The notes beneath the pieces were generated by a model, which worked only from the letters and a program-made list of their open reading frames with translations, was not told where the DNA came from and did not search any database. Below, piece by piece: positions 1-8,955 of a stretch of DNA of 64,000 bases. Position numbers and translations under genes: made by a program. The DNA comes from Chitinophaga sp. (GTDB taxonomy: Bacteria; Bacteroidota; Bacteroidia; Chitinophagales; Chitinophagaceae), in assembly GCF_017745275.1 (NCBI RefSeq), contig NZ_JAGHZS010000010.1, forward strand, positions 496,001 through 560,000. Reading direction: 5' to 3'. Each line of letters opens with the position of its first letter. Position 1 is the stretch's first letter.

Positions 1-422
1 CTGACGGCAACGGCAGTTTCAAAATAGAATCCGCCACCGGCCTGATGACATTAGCGTTGCAGGCAGGCAATGAACAAACCGGAACGGCTACCGGTTCGGT
101 AACCATGAAAAACGGAAATAACCAGGTTGGTTACTCCGCCCAGATGTATTTCCTCTACTACGAAACCGACATTAACAGCAGCAATAGCAAAACCTATCTG
201 ACGCTTACCGGGGTTAAGGACACGGCTAATTTGCTAAAGTTAACAGGGCAGTTCAGGTACAACGCCGCCTATGGCCCGGATAATCAATCCGATGCCTGTG
301 TCATGGATGGCATCAACCACAGCGGCCGTATGCCCATGTATAACCCGGATATCTGTGGCGCTAAAAAAGTAAAAGTAGCGGGTAACTTCACCATCTATCT
401 CGACAAAGTGATGCAGCACTAA
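1..422 (+). CDS. 3' end of an unrecognised protein (5' truncated by window edge)
   Basis: The reading frame is open from base 3 to the TAA at 420-422, so about 139 C-terminal residues are visible and the true start lies outside the window. The protein is rich in Gly, Asn, Thr and Ser and alternates polar and aromatic residues (for example a YSAQMYFLYYETD stretch), as in secreted beta-sheet proteins of Bacteroidota. Two cysteines near the end (in DACVMDG and PDICGAK) could form a disulfide, which fits an exported protein. I do not recognise the family. An 11-bp inverted repeat follows at 450-488. Confidence 0.6.
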   Translation, partial: DGNGSFKIESATGLMTLALQAGNEQTGTATGSVTMKNGNNQVGYSAQMYFLYYETDINSSNSKTYLTLTGVKDTANLLKLTGQFRYNAAYGPDNQSDACVMDGINHSGRMPMYNPDICGAKKVKVAGNFTIYLDKVMQH

Positions 423-449
423 CAAACCGCTTTTTCAATTTACCTGGCA

Positions 450-488
450 GGGCTGATCAATACCATTACCACCGGCGTTGATCAGCCC
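450..488. terminator. inverted repeat, possible terminator of the first gene
   Basis: GGGCTGATCAA (450-460) and TTGATCAGCCC (478-488) form a perfect 11-bp stem with a 17-base loop, 28 bases after the upstream stop codon. No T-run follows on the plus strand, so intrinsic termination is uncertain. Confidence 0.4.
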
Positions 489-558
489 TAAACGTAAAAA
501 AGATACCTGCACATTTACGCCATCCCGGCCAAAGCCTATACACGAGAGTTTTCCATCC

Positions 559-589
559 TTTGATTATCCTGAAGTAAATTTTATCTTTG
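559..589 (+). promoter_or_regulatory. Bacteroidota-type promoter of the first sigma factor gene
   Basis: TTTG at 559-562, 19 bases, then TATCTTTG at 582-589. This matches the Bacteroidota housekeeping consensus TTTG-N19-TAnnTTTG exactly. Transcription would start near 595, so a TTG codon at 587 cannot be the start codon of the downstream gene. Confidence 0.75.
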
Positions 590-622
590 AAAGGTATCTG
601 TAGGCTAAAAGTTGTATGCGTA

Positions 623-1207
623 TTGCAAAATAGTGAATTACATAGCGGGAAAGAATTGATTTTGAGTATAGGAGATGGTGATGTAGCGGCATTCGACCAA
701 CTTTTTATAGAGATGTATCCCGCGCTTTGTCTGCTCTCAAACAGGATTGTAAGCGACGAGGCAATGGCAAAAGATATTGTTTCCGAGATTTTTCTGCAGT
801 TATGGAAAACCAGGACATCCCTGCCGGAAGTAAAGAATATTGAAGCTTACCTGTACGTAGCCACGCGTAATCGCTCTTTAAACTACCTGAAAAAACAAAA
901 GCGCGAGGAGAAGAAAGCCCAACAGGCTTACGAAGAGCAGCTGGAAGAAAAAACGTATGAGGATATTTTGCAGCATGTGTTTAATGCCGAAACCATTCGC
1001 GTGTTACACGCGGCCATATTAACCCTGCCCCCTGAATGCACCAAAGTGGTGCAATTAAATATCGAAGGATTTTCTACCAACGAAATCGCGCAGCAACTGG
1101 GCATTTCTCCCTCGGCGGTCAGCCACCAGAAAGCCAGGGCTATCCGGTTATTACGGGAAAAAATTGCGCCTGGCATGGCGCTTATCAGCCTGTTACTCGC
1201 TGATTAA
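623..1207 (+). CDS. ECF RNA polymerase sigma-70 factor (FecI-like)
   Basis: An extracytoplasmic-function sigma factor of about 194 residues. Region 2 is seen in DVAAFDQLFIEMYPALCLL and in DIVSEIFLQLWK. Region 4 carries a helix-turn-helix in STNEIAQQLGISPSAVSHQKARA, of the type that reads the -35 element. No in-frame ATG lies near the N-terminus. The TTG at 623 gives the usual N-terminal length for this family; the TTG at 656 is an alternative, and one at 587 lies inside the promoter. FecR and an STN-type SusC follow, the standard surface-signalling order. In such systems FecR holds the sigma factor until the outer-membrane receptor is loaded, after which the sigma factor transcribes the uptake genes. 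Confidence 0.9.
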   Translation: MQNSELHSGKELILSIGDGDVAAFDQLFIEMYPALCLLSNRIVSDEAMAKDIVSEIFLQLWKTRTSLPEVKNIEAYLYVATRNRSLNYLKKQKREEKKAQQAYEEQLEEKTYEDILQHVFNAETIRVLHAAILTLPPECTKVVQLNIEGFSTNEIAQQLGISPSAVSHQKARAIRLLREKIAPGMALISLLLAD

Positions 1208-1296
1208 CTCATCTCTCAAAAAAAATTAAAAAAAAGTTACCGGGGAAGTCAAATCCGGTACACGGCTGTTGTCTTATAGTAAATAGCGATTGTTTC

Positions 1297-2553
1297 ATGA
1301 TGAATGATGCCGATATCCCGGAGGATGATTTATCTGCGCTGCTGCGGGCTGCGAAGCTAACGGCCTACGAAAAGCTGGACCAGTTAACGGAGGCAGAACG
1401 GGTGGAATTAACCACCTGGCTGCGGCAAAAGTCGCAGCACGAAGAATGGCGAACCTGGCTGAATGAAGGTGGTGGCCTTTCCCAGCTGAATGAGGAATAT
1501 GCTGCCTTCAAAGCCGCTGCCACAGGAGAACTGGAAGCATTCCACCGGCAACATTTGCAGGAGCCGGAAATAGCGGAACCTATTTCCCGTATCCATTTCC
1601 TGCGCCGTTCCTGGACCCGTTATGCAGCAGCGGTATTGTTGCTGGCCGCAGGCGCCTGGTTCTTTTGGCCGGCAAAAAATAAGGTGCAGCGTCTACCTGC
1701 ATCCACTGTCGTGCAACAAATTATGCCAGGACAGGAGGGGGCTATTCTTACATTGGCAGATGGCTCAAAGATCCTGCTGGACTCCGTAGGAAACGGCATT
1801 GTAGCCCAACAGGGCGGGGCGGTATTGTCAGTGAAGAATGGTGAACTTGAATACACCACTGCCGGGAAATCTTCCGGCGAAGAAACGTTTAATACGCTGG
1901 TGACACCCAAGGGAAGGCAATTTAAAATTCAGTTGCCGGATGGTACTATGGCGTGGTTAAATGCTGCCAGCTCCATTCGGTTTCCCACACAGTTTACGAA
2001 GGATGTCCGCCGGGTGGCTATCAGCGGCGAAGTTTACTTTGAAGCGGCTTCCATGGTAAAAGCAGGGAGGGCAGTGCCTTTTATCGTGAATGCGGATAAC
2101 CGGTTCGAGGTAACGGTATTGGGTACACATTTTAACGTGAATGCCTATACGGACGAACCCACACTGAATACCACGCTGCTGGAAGGTAAAGTGGCCGTGA
2201 CTATGAAGCGGCCGGAAGGAAAGCAGCAAATAATATTGCGCCCCGGCGACCAGGCGATGCTGACCATGCGCGGTGACATGGTAAACAACATGGTGGTCAA
2301 AGCGGGTGATATCGGGAAGGTGATGGCCTGGAAGAATGGAGTGTTTGATTTTGAAGATGCTAAAATTGATGAGGTCATGCGCCAGTTAAAAAGATGGTAC
2401 GATATCGATGTTAAATATGAGTCCGGCGTGCCTGACATTGAGTTTGTCGGGAAAATGACGCGGGATATTCCCCTGAATGGGTTGTTGATTGCATTGGAAA
2501 AATCAAATGTTCATTTTCGTCTCGAGGGCAGAACGCTGATTGTCATGCCCTGA
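1297..2553 (+). CDS. FecR-type anti-sigma factor
   Basis: A single-pass inner-membrane regulator of 418 residues. The cytoplasmic part is about residues 1-108; a hydrophobic segment around 109-126 (YAAAVLLLAAGAWFF) is preceded by basic residues. The periplasmic FecR domain follows, with the typical VTPKGRQFKIQLPDGTMAWLN motif and repeats such as SGEVYFEA and VLGTHFNVNAY. The C-terminal part (DEVMRQLKRWYDIDVKY onward) is the STN-like DUF4974 region found in Bacteroidota FecR proteins. It lies 89 bases after the sigma gene and before SusC. It should relay ligand occupancy of the STN-bearing SusC to the sigma factor. The start is ATG-ATG without a strong ribosome-binding site, as is normal here. 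Confidence 0.93.
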   Translation: MMNDADIPEDDLSALLRAAKLTAYEKLDQLTEAERVELTTWLRQKSQHEEWRTWLNEGGGLSQLNEEYAAFKAAATGELEAFHRQHLQEPEIAEPISRIHFLRRSWTRYAAAVLLLAAGAWFFWPAKNKVQRLPASTVVQQIMPGQEGAILTLADGSKILLDSVGNGIVAQQGGAVLSVKNGELEYTTAGKSSGEETFNTLVTPKGRQFKIQLPDGTMAWLNAASSIRFPTQFTKDVRRVAISGEVYFEAASMVKAGRAVPFIVNADNRFEVTVLGTHFNVNAYTDEPTLNTTLLEGKVAVTMKRPEGKQQIILRPGDQAMLTMRGDMVNNMVVKAGDIGKVMAWKNGVFDFEDAKIDEVMRQLKRWYDIDVKYESGVPDIEFVGKMTRDIPLNGLLIALEKSNVHFRLEGRTLIVMP

Positions 2554-2575
2554 CACTATGCCACTGAAATAAAAA

Positions 2576-2611
2576 GCCGGAACCGATTGGCCTCGTTTCC
2601 GGCGGTATTTT
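2576..2611 (+). terminator. hairpin between FecR and SusC genes
   Basis: GCCGGAA (2576-2582) pairs with TTCCGGC (2597-2603), followed by GGTATTTTA. It could end or attenuate the sigma/FecR transcript before the receptor gene, allowing separate SusC control. The T-run is short. Confidence 0.45.
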
Positions 2612-2672
2612 AGTTGATTATAAAAGGTTTCGCAAACCGCTTTTTATTCACAACCAAAATGAGTCACAAGTT

Positions 2673-5600
2673 ATGCAAAAAACTGCTTACGGTGGCCTGT
2701 ATTTCCCTGCGCGCCAGGGAAGCAGGCTGCGGGCACAAATTTCAAAAGTAATGAGGCTGCTACCTGTATTTCTGATCACGGCCCTGGTTTCCGTGAAGGC
2801 GGCTGTTTCTGCCCAATCGGTAACGCTTTCAGGAAAGAACCTTCCCCTGAAAAAAGTATTTGCGGTTATCGAAAAGCAAACAGGCTATGTGCTGTTTAGC
2901 AATAAAGAATTGCTGGCGGGATCAAAAACCGTTTCCCTTGCCGTAAAAGATGTTCCTTTAACCAAGGTACTGGACCTGGTGTTGAAAGACCAGGACCTCG
3001 GTTACGTGCTGCAGGGAAAAACAATTATCCTGTCCGGCAAACCTTCCAATGCTCCTGCCGCCGCAACTGCTGCGCCGGCGCCTGTAAAAGTGATTACCGG
3101 CAGGGTTACGGATATGCAGGGCACACCGTTGCCCGGCGTGAGTATACAGGTGAAGGAAACACAAAAAGGTCTCGCCACTGCATCCGATGGTAGCTTTTCG
3201 GTGAACGTCAGCGAAGGGCATACGCTCCGTTTCTCCTATGTGGGATATACCTCCCGTGAAATCACCGTGACGGCAGAAATGCTGAAAGAGGGACAACCTG
3301 CATTAACGGTGAAGTTGGCGCAGGCGTCTACCAAACTGGATGAAGTAGCGGTAACGGTAGTCAATACCGGGTACCAGTCTATTTCCCGGGAAAGAATGAC
3401 GGGTGCCTATTCCTCCATACAAACAAAGCGACTCGAAGGCAAATTGCAACCCAGCCTGCTAACAATGCTGGAAGGGCAGGCGGCCGGCGTAGCTGTTACG
3501 AAAGAGGGTAAAGTGGAGGTACGCGGCCGGTCTACTTTTTTGGCGAATGGCGACCCATTGGTGGTGATTGATGGATTTCCGGCCCCCGGCGGATTAGAGT
3601 CCGTGAACGTGGATAATATTGAAACGCTCACGGTATTAAAAGATGCGGTAGCTGCTTCTATTTATGGCGCCCGTTCTTCCAATGGTGTCATCGTTATCAC
3701 TACCAAAACCGCCAAACAAGGCAAGCTGCAGGTAGGCTATAAAGGAAGTATGGGTGTAACGCTTCGTCCAAAATTATCTTACCTACATAAAGCCAGTGCG
3801 GCAGATTATGTTGACGCTGAAATAGATTACTACAACAGCGATGCAGCCAGTATCCTCGAGGATTACGAAGCCAATACTTCCTATGGCCGCGTTACACAGT
3901 TAATGATCATGAAGGACCAGGGATTGATATCAGAAGCGGAAGTGAATAAAGAACTCGACCTGCTGAGAAAAAATAATACCCAGGATCAACTGGAACGCTA
4001 TCTATTCCGGAGAAGTTTAACACAGCAACATAACCTTTCTATTTCCGCCGGCACAGATAGATTCTCTACCAATGCAGCTATCCGTTACATTACCAACCAG
4101 GGCAACATGAAAGGGAATAACAGCGACCGGCTGATTCTCGATCTCAAAAACGACTGGAAGCCAGCGAAGCGGGTCACCGTTAAAATGTTCTCTAACATCA
4201 ACTTCAATAACAACAAGGCCCCCATGGATGCCGCTGATATGCTTGATTACACCAGTTGGAAAACCATGAAGCCATATTATAATCTCGTTGATCCATCCGG
4301 GAATCCACAAAATATTCCTGCAACAAGACCAGATCTTCGCGATCGCTACACCAATTACGGCAGCCTTAAATCGATGGAATACAACCCACTGAACGACCTG
4401 GGACTGGCTACCACCAGGAACCAGGCTTTCCAGGTACGACTGGGCGCCAGCCTGGCTGTAGATATCGTGGATGGCTTAAGTGCGGAAGTTGGCGGCTCAT
4501 GGACCCGCGGAAGCGGTATCCTGCGTAGCCTGCGCGAGGCTAATTCCTTCTATGTAAGGTCACTTTACAATGCGGCTTCTTCTATTTCCAGCCCGGGTAA
4601 ACATTACCTGCCGGAAGGCGCTATATTGAATGAAACCCGTAGCCAGAGCGAAGCGTACACCCTGAGGGCACAGGCGAACTACAATAAAACATTGAATCGC
4701 ATACACCGGGTTTCATTTATTGCCGGTAGCGAGGTAAATAAAGACATGGTCGATAATAACGTGGTGCCTGGCAAGGTAGGTTATAATGATCAGGCAGGAA
4801 CTTTTGCCCCCTTCAATTACCAGGATTTCAACAGCAATGCATATGCCGCAGATTTTCTATTCCCCGCAGGTATGAAAACCATTAGCTATGGATCGTATGC
4901 ACTGCGTGATAACCGTTTCTTCTCCGTATACGCCAACGGCTCCTATGAATATGATAATCGTTTTATCCTGAGTGGTAGTGCGCGTATCGACCAGGGCAAC
5001 CTGTTTGGTACCAATCCTAAATACAGGTATAAACCAAATTGGTCTGTAGGTGGAACGTATAAACTGGGCCAGGAAAAATTCTTTCATGTGCCATGGATAG
5101 ATAAACTGGATATACGTGGTTCCTACGGTATCAACGGAAATATCTCCTTTACGCAAGGTCCGTTCTTATTGGTAACACCGGCACAGTACTCTGCTACTAC
5201 CGGAGGCATTCCTTATAGCATAGCCTCTCTGCCGGATAATAACCTGCGCTGGGAACGTACCATTATCTCCAATATCGGTACAGATGTACGTTTGCTGAAT
5301 GGAAGATTGAACCTTACCATCGATTATTACAATAAGCTCAGTAAAGATCTGTTGGCGCCTGATTTTATTGACCCAACTTACGGAAGGGCAATGATTACCC
5401 GGAACGCAGGATCCGCAAGGAATACCGGTATTGAGCTGTCGCTGGAATCTGATGTGGTGAAAGCAGATAAATTCGGCTGGAATATCTTCTTCAATGGCAG
5501 CTATAATAAAAGCAAGGTATTACAATTTAACTACGACTATCCAAGTCCTAACTACCTGACCTTTGCATTTTCCAATACCATATTGGGAAGCAATGCTGGC

Positions 5601-6245
5601 GGCGCAGTATTGAGAACCGGGTATCCACTCGACGGTATTTTCAGCTACCAGTTTGCAGGACTGGATAATACAGGTACACCACAATACTATTCAGCAGGGG
5701 GAAAGAAAATATATGGAAACGACCTCGCAGTGAAAGACATGGTGTATACCGGAACAGCCAGACCTAAATTTATATTGAGCCAGACCAACACCTTCACTTA
5801 TGAACGCTTTGATCTCTCCTTTATGGTGATCGGGCAACTGGGAGGCGTGTTCCGCAGGGATACTTATAACGGAGATAACCTGGATCATAAAGATGCTGTG
5901 CTGCGCTGGCGCAAACCAGGCGATGAGAATAATACCATTTATCCGAAACTCGCTGCTTTCAACACAGACGCCTGGTATTTCCCATACACATCTATGATGG
6001 TAGAAAAAGCAGATTTCGTGAAACTCCGGGATGTAACATTAGCCTATCGGCTCAACAATAAAATGTGGGGCAATACAGGACTTAACAATGCCAGGATTTA
6101 TTTCCAGGGTCGCAACTTGTTGATGCTAACAGCCAACAAAGTAGGGATAGATCCGGAAACCCTGGAGCAGGTGACGAGCTTCCCTGTTAAGAGAGGGCTT
6201 CCTATGAGACCCGAGTTCTATATCGGATTTTCCGTAAATCTCTAA
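2673..6245 (+). CDS. SusC/RagA-type TonB-linked outer membrane receptor with STN domain
   Basis: A 1190-residue TonB-dependent transporter that forms a lidded pore with the next SusD protein. In order: an arginine-containing leader and signal peptide ending near residue 48 (VSAQ), an STN domain about 49-105 (VTLSGKNLPLKKVF, TGYVLF), a carboxypeptidase-regulatory-like domain about 138-215 (VTDMQGTPLPGVSI), a plug about 225-345 (VVIDGF, VLKDAVAASIYGARSSNGVIVITT), then the beta-barrel ending in FSVNL. The STN domain is the part that contacts FecR in transducing receptors, which agrees with the sigma/FecR genes just upstream. The next gene starts 10 bases after the stop. The substrate cannot be read from the sequence, and no glycosidase lies in this operon. 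Confidence 0.95.
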   Translation: MQKTAYGGLYFPARQGSRLRAQISKVMRLLPVFLITALVSVKAAVSAQSVTLSGKNLPLKKVFAVIEKQTGYVLFSNKELLAGSKTVSLAVKDVPLTKVLDLVLKDQDLGYVLQGKTIILSGKPSNAPAAATAAPAPVKVITGRVTDMQGTPLPGVSIQVKETQKGLATASDGSFSVNVSEGHTLRFSYVGYTSREITVTAEMLKEGQPALTVKLAQASTKLDEVAVTVVNTGYQSISRERMTGAYSSIQTKRLEGKLQPSLLTMLEGQAAGVAVTKEGKVEVRGRSTFLANGDPLVVIDGFPAPGGLESVNVDNIETLTVLKDAVAASIYGARSSNGVIVITTKTAKQGKLQVGYKGSMGVTLRPKLSYLHKASAADYVDAEIDYYNSDAASILEDYEANTSYGRVTQLMIMKDQGLISEAEVNKELDLLRKNNTQDQLERYLFRRSLTQQHNLSISAGTDRFSTNAAIRYITNQGNMKGNNSDRLILDLKNDWKPAKRVTVKMFSNINFNNNKAPMDAADMLDYTSWKTMKPYYNLVDPSGNPQNIPATRPDLRDRYTNYGSLKSMEYNPLNDLGLATTRNQAFQVRLGASLAVDIVDGLSAEVGGSWTRGSGILRSLREANSFYVRSLYNAASSISSPGKHYLPEGAILNETRSQSEAYTLRAQANYNKTLNRIHRVSFIAGSEVNKDMVDNNVVPGKVGYNDQAGTFAPFNYQDFNSNAYAADFLFPAGMKTISYGSYALRDNRFFSVYANGSYEYDNRFILSGSARIDQGNLFGTNPKYRYKPNWSVGGTYKLGQEKFFHVPWIDKLDIRGSYGINGNISFTQGPFLLVTPAQYSATTGGIPYSIASLPDNNLRWERTIISNIGTDVRLLNGRLNLTIDYYNKLSKDLLAPDFIDPTYGRAMITRNAGSARNTGIELSLESDVVKADKFGWNIFFNGSYNKSKVLQFNYDYPSPNYLTFAFSNTILGSNAGGAVLRTGYPLDGIFSYQFAGLDNTGTPQYYSAGGKKIYGNDLAVKDMVYTGTARPKFILSQTNTFTYERFDLSFMVIGQLGGVFRRDTYNGDNLDHKDAVLRWRKPGDENNTIYPKLAAFNTDAWYFPYTSMMVEKADFVKLRDVTLAYRLNNKMWGNTGLNNARIYFQGRNLLMLTANKVGIDPETLEQVTSFPVKRGLPMRPEFYIGFSVNL

Positions 6246-6255
6246 TCTTATTATT

Positions 6256-7776
6256 ATGATCAATCAGAAATATATTATACTCATTGCAGCCGCTTTACTG
6301 GCCAGCTCCTGTAAACGATACCTCGATGTAAAGCCCAAAGGGAAGCTGATTCCATCCACCGTAGCCGACTATGATCACCTGCTGGATAATACCAGTACAG
6401 TAGATCTTAATTTCCTGGATGGTAATAAAGGATCTATATTAGCTACCCTCGGCGATAACCTTGAAATAACAGAAGGACAGGGTAAAGTAGGCTTTGTACT
6501 CAACAGTCATCCTAATGTGGAGCGTTACTATGCACACATTTTCCGTCAGCCTTATAAAAATCCCAATGTAGATGATCAATTCTGGAGTTCCGGGTCATTG
6601 GGTATCTATCCCCAGGTATCCTATTTCAACAACGTGATTGAAGGCATTCGCGGTATTGGCTCAAAAACACCGGAAGAAGAAACCTTAGGTAAAACTTCGG
6701 TGGCACAGGCTATAGTGGCAAGGGCATGGTGCTATTTCAATGCTAATATGATATACGGACCTGTATACAAACCTGGTACGGCCAACGCCACCAAAACCAT
6801 TCCTTATGTTGTGGATGTAGATGTGAACAAGCCCATTCCTGAGCTATCTACTACAGCAGAAGTGGCCACACGGGTACTCCGTGAATTGCATGAAGCCTTA
6901 CCGGATCTGCCGGTACGGGCTACCTGGCCTTCCCGCGCAGGTAAGGCTACCGGTCATGCGATGCTGGCTTACTACCATCTTTTTACACATCAGTATGATA
7001 GCGTGGCATATTATGCCAACCTGGCCTGGACTGCGGCTGGTAACCCATCTGCTGTGTTATACGATTACAATAAAATAAAATTTGCAGATCCTTCCCGGCC
7101 GCTTACTTCGCTGCTGGTGAGTTCCCAGGATGGATTTATTAACCTGGTAAATAGCAGGGAGATGTTGTTTTACAGGGCTACCGACAGGGATGCAGGCGTG
7201 GCGGCGTCATTGTCTTATCCTTCCGCGGAGTTACTGGCATTGTATGACCGGGCCAATGATCTCCGGTTCAGCTTTTTCTTTCTCAATGCGCCCGGTTACA
7301 AAACAACGCTCGGTGGCGGCTTTGACGATGGTATGCGCATCAGCACCTACCGTTTCCGGAAAACAAAAATGACCGATGGCTTCTCCTGGCCGGAAGTATT
7401 GCTCATGCGCGCTGAAGGATATGCCAGAACAAACAGGCTGGACCTGGCAGTGGCTGATTTGAACACCTTGCGTCAATACCGTTTTAAAACCGGTACACCT
7501 CCGCTGACCGTGGGCACACAGGACGAAGTGATTCAGCAAGTGCTCGAAGAAAGGAGGCGCGAGCTGCCGGTGGGTGGTTTCAAAAGATTCCTCGACCTGA
7601 AACGCTTTGCATTGGAAAACGGTAAGCCCTGGTCTAAATCACAGATCACACATAAAGTAGGCAGTCAGACTTATACCGCTACCATCGATTCTAAAGATTT
7701 TATTGTGCCCATTAGTAATGTGGTGCTGCGGTTTAATCCGCAGTGGGGCATTCCGCTCGAAACCCGTTCCTACTAA
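6256..7776 (+). CDS. SusD/RagB family surface lipoprotein
   Basis: A 506-residue nutrient-binding lipoprotein, partner of the preceding SusC. The signal peptide ends in the lipobox LASSC with the acylated cysteine at position 19. The following KRYLDVKPKGKLIP is the usual SusD N-terminus. The C-terminal region (LEERRRELPVGGFKRFLDLKRFA) matches the conserved SusD helix. It is somewhat divergent from polysaccharide-type SusD proteins, so a peptide or other non-glycan ligand is possible. The gene is 10 bases after susC and 11 bases before the thioredoxin gene. Confidence 0.92.
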   Translation: MINQKYIILIAAALLASSCKRYLDVKPKGKLIPSTVADYDHLLDNTSTVDLNFLDGNKGSILATLGDNLEITEGQGKVGFVLNSHPNVERYYAHIFRQPYKNPNVDDQFWSSGSLGIYPQVSYFNNVIEGIRGIGSKTPEEETLGKTSVAQAIVARAWCYFNANMIYGPVYKPGTANATKTIPYVVDVDVNKPIPELSTTAEVATRVLRELHEALPDLPVRATWPSRAGKATGHAMLAYYHLFTHQYDSVAYYANLAWTAAGNPSAVLYDYNKIKFADPSRPLTSLLVSSQDGFINLVNSREMLFYRATDRDAGVAASLSYPSAELLALYDRANDLRFSFFFLNAPGYKTTLGGGFDDGMRISTYRFRKTKMTDGFSWPEVLLMRAEGYARTNRLDLAVADLNTLRQYRFKTGTPPLTVGTQDEVIQQVLEERRRELPVGGFKRFLDLKRFALENGKPWSKSQITHKVGSQTYTATIDSKDFIVPISNVVLRFNPQWGIPLETRSY

Positions 7777-7787
7777 CCATTTAATGA

Positions 7788-8906
7788 ATGAATATGCAAA
7801 AGTTATTTTCAGTGTTACTCATGTTGGGATGTGCTGCCAGCGTAGTAGCCCAGTCAAAGATGGTGATCAAAGGAACTGTGAAAGGGGACCTGCAGGGGTA
7901 TCATAAAATATATGTATTGGAAGATGGGAAAAAAAAGGATTCTGTTGAAATACAAGATGGCCAATTCTCTATTAGTCTTCCCTGGGTAAAAGGTGCAGCA
8001 CCGGTACTTCGCGCAGCATACGAAACCAAATTGAAGCCCATGCCGCCAGCACTGCAGCTGCTAACGGAAGGTCCGGGTACTGTTTACCTCAACGTAGCAG
8101 ATGCTGCCCGGGGGCTTCGATCCGCAAAGATCCGTGGAAGCCGCGCGGCGGTTACCTTCCAGGAGTTTGAAGCCGGCCGGCACCTGGTGAGTACGGAAAT
8201 GACGAATGCACTGAAGGAACGTTTCCCGGATAAGTCTTCCGCCGATTCTGCCAGGGGCGCGGCTCTACAGGAATTGGTACAAACGCGGATGATTCCTTAT
8301 ATCTGCAATTTTATAGAGGCGCATGCAGATGATTATGTAGGTACGTTTATCCTTGGCCGTTATCAGTCCATATTACCACCGGCAGACCTGGAAAGGATCT
8401 ATCATAAGCTGACTCCGAAACAAAAACGTTCCGATCAGGGCAAAGAAGTAGCGGCCCGTTTGCAGGGAATAAAAAATGAGACACCCGGTTTCGAGGTGGC
8501 CAATTTCGTGTTGAATACACCGGAGGATCAATCGGTGGCCTTTCATAGCTTTCGCGGTAAATATATATTGATTGATTTCTGGGCGAGTTGGTGCGGGCCC
8601 TGCAAAGCCTCCTTTCCGCGTATGAAGGAGTTATATCAAAAGTATCGCAGTGATAAATTTGAAGTGCTCAGCATTTCCATTGATCACGATAAAAACGCCT
8701 GGCTCAATGAATTGAAAAAGCAACAATTGCCCTGGCCACAGGTGTTGGATACTAAAAAGATATCAGTAAATAACTTCGCGGTAACGGCTGTTCCTACCGC
8801 TTACCTGGTTAGCCCGGAGGGAAAAATAATCATGAAGCAAATTGGATTCGGGGAAGCGGGGGATGGAGAAATAGAGAAAAAACTAAAAGAGTTGTTTGGC
8901 ATATAA
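7788..8906 (+). CDS. TlpA-like thioredoxin-fold protein (periplasmic disulfide reductase type)
   Basis: A 372-residue exported redox protein. The signal peptide ends near VVAQ (residues 21-24). An N-terminal beta domain of the DUF4369 type (VIKGTVKGDLQGYHKIYV) precedes a helical linker, then an AhpC/TlpA thioredoxin domain from about residue 235. The redox motif WCGPC is at 268-272 in the context IDFWASWCGPCKASFP, and the cis-proline segment is AVPTAYLV. It is the last gene of the sigma-FecR-SusC-SusD operon. Thioredoxin proteins with SusC/SusD pairs are common in Bacteroidota; whether this one keeps the receptors reduced or processes a disulfide-containing substrate is not known. A strong terminator follows. 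Confidence 0.9.
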   Translation: MNMQKLFSVLLMLGCAASVVAQSKMVIKGTVKGDLQGYHKIYVLEDGKKKDSVEIQDGQFSISLPWVKGAAPVLRAAYETKLKPMPPALQLLTEGPGTVYLNVADAARGLRSAKIRGSRAAVTFQEFEAGRHLVSTEMTNALKERFPDKSSADSARGAALQELVQTRMIPYICNFIEAHADDYVGTFILGRYQSILPPADLERIYHKLTPKQKRSDQGKEVAARLQGIKNETPGFEVANFVLNTPEDQSVAFHSFRGKYILIDFWASWCGPCKASFPRMKELYQKYRSDKFEVLSISIDHDKNAWLNELKKQQLPWPQVLDTKKISVNNFAVTAVPTAYLVSPEGKIIMKQIGFGEAGDGEIEKKLKELFGI

Positions 8907-8911
8907 AACAG

Positions 8912-8938
8912 AAAAAGCGCACTACGGTGCGCTTTTTT
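8912..8938. terminator. bidirectional rho-independent terminator
   Basis: GCGCAC (8917-8922), loop TACG, GTGCGC (8927-8932), then T6, with A5 on the left side. It serves both the plus-strand operon and the converging serine hydrolase gene. Confidence 0.92.
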
Positions 8939-8955
8939 GTTGATCACACCCGTGA

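Noticed and set aside
587..622. N-terminal extension of the first sigma factor from TTG 587
   Set aside because: It overlaps the -7 element of an exact consensus promoter, so this codon would not be transcribed.
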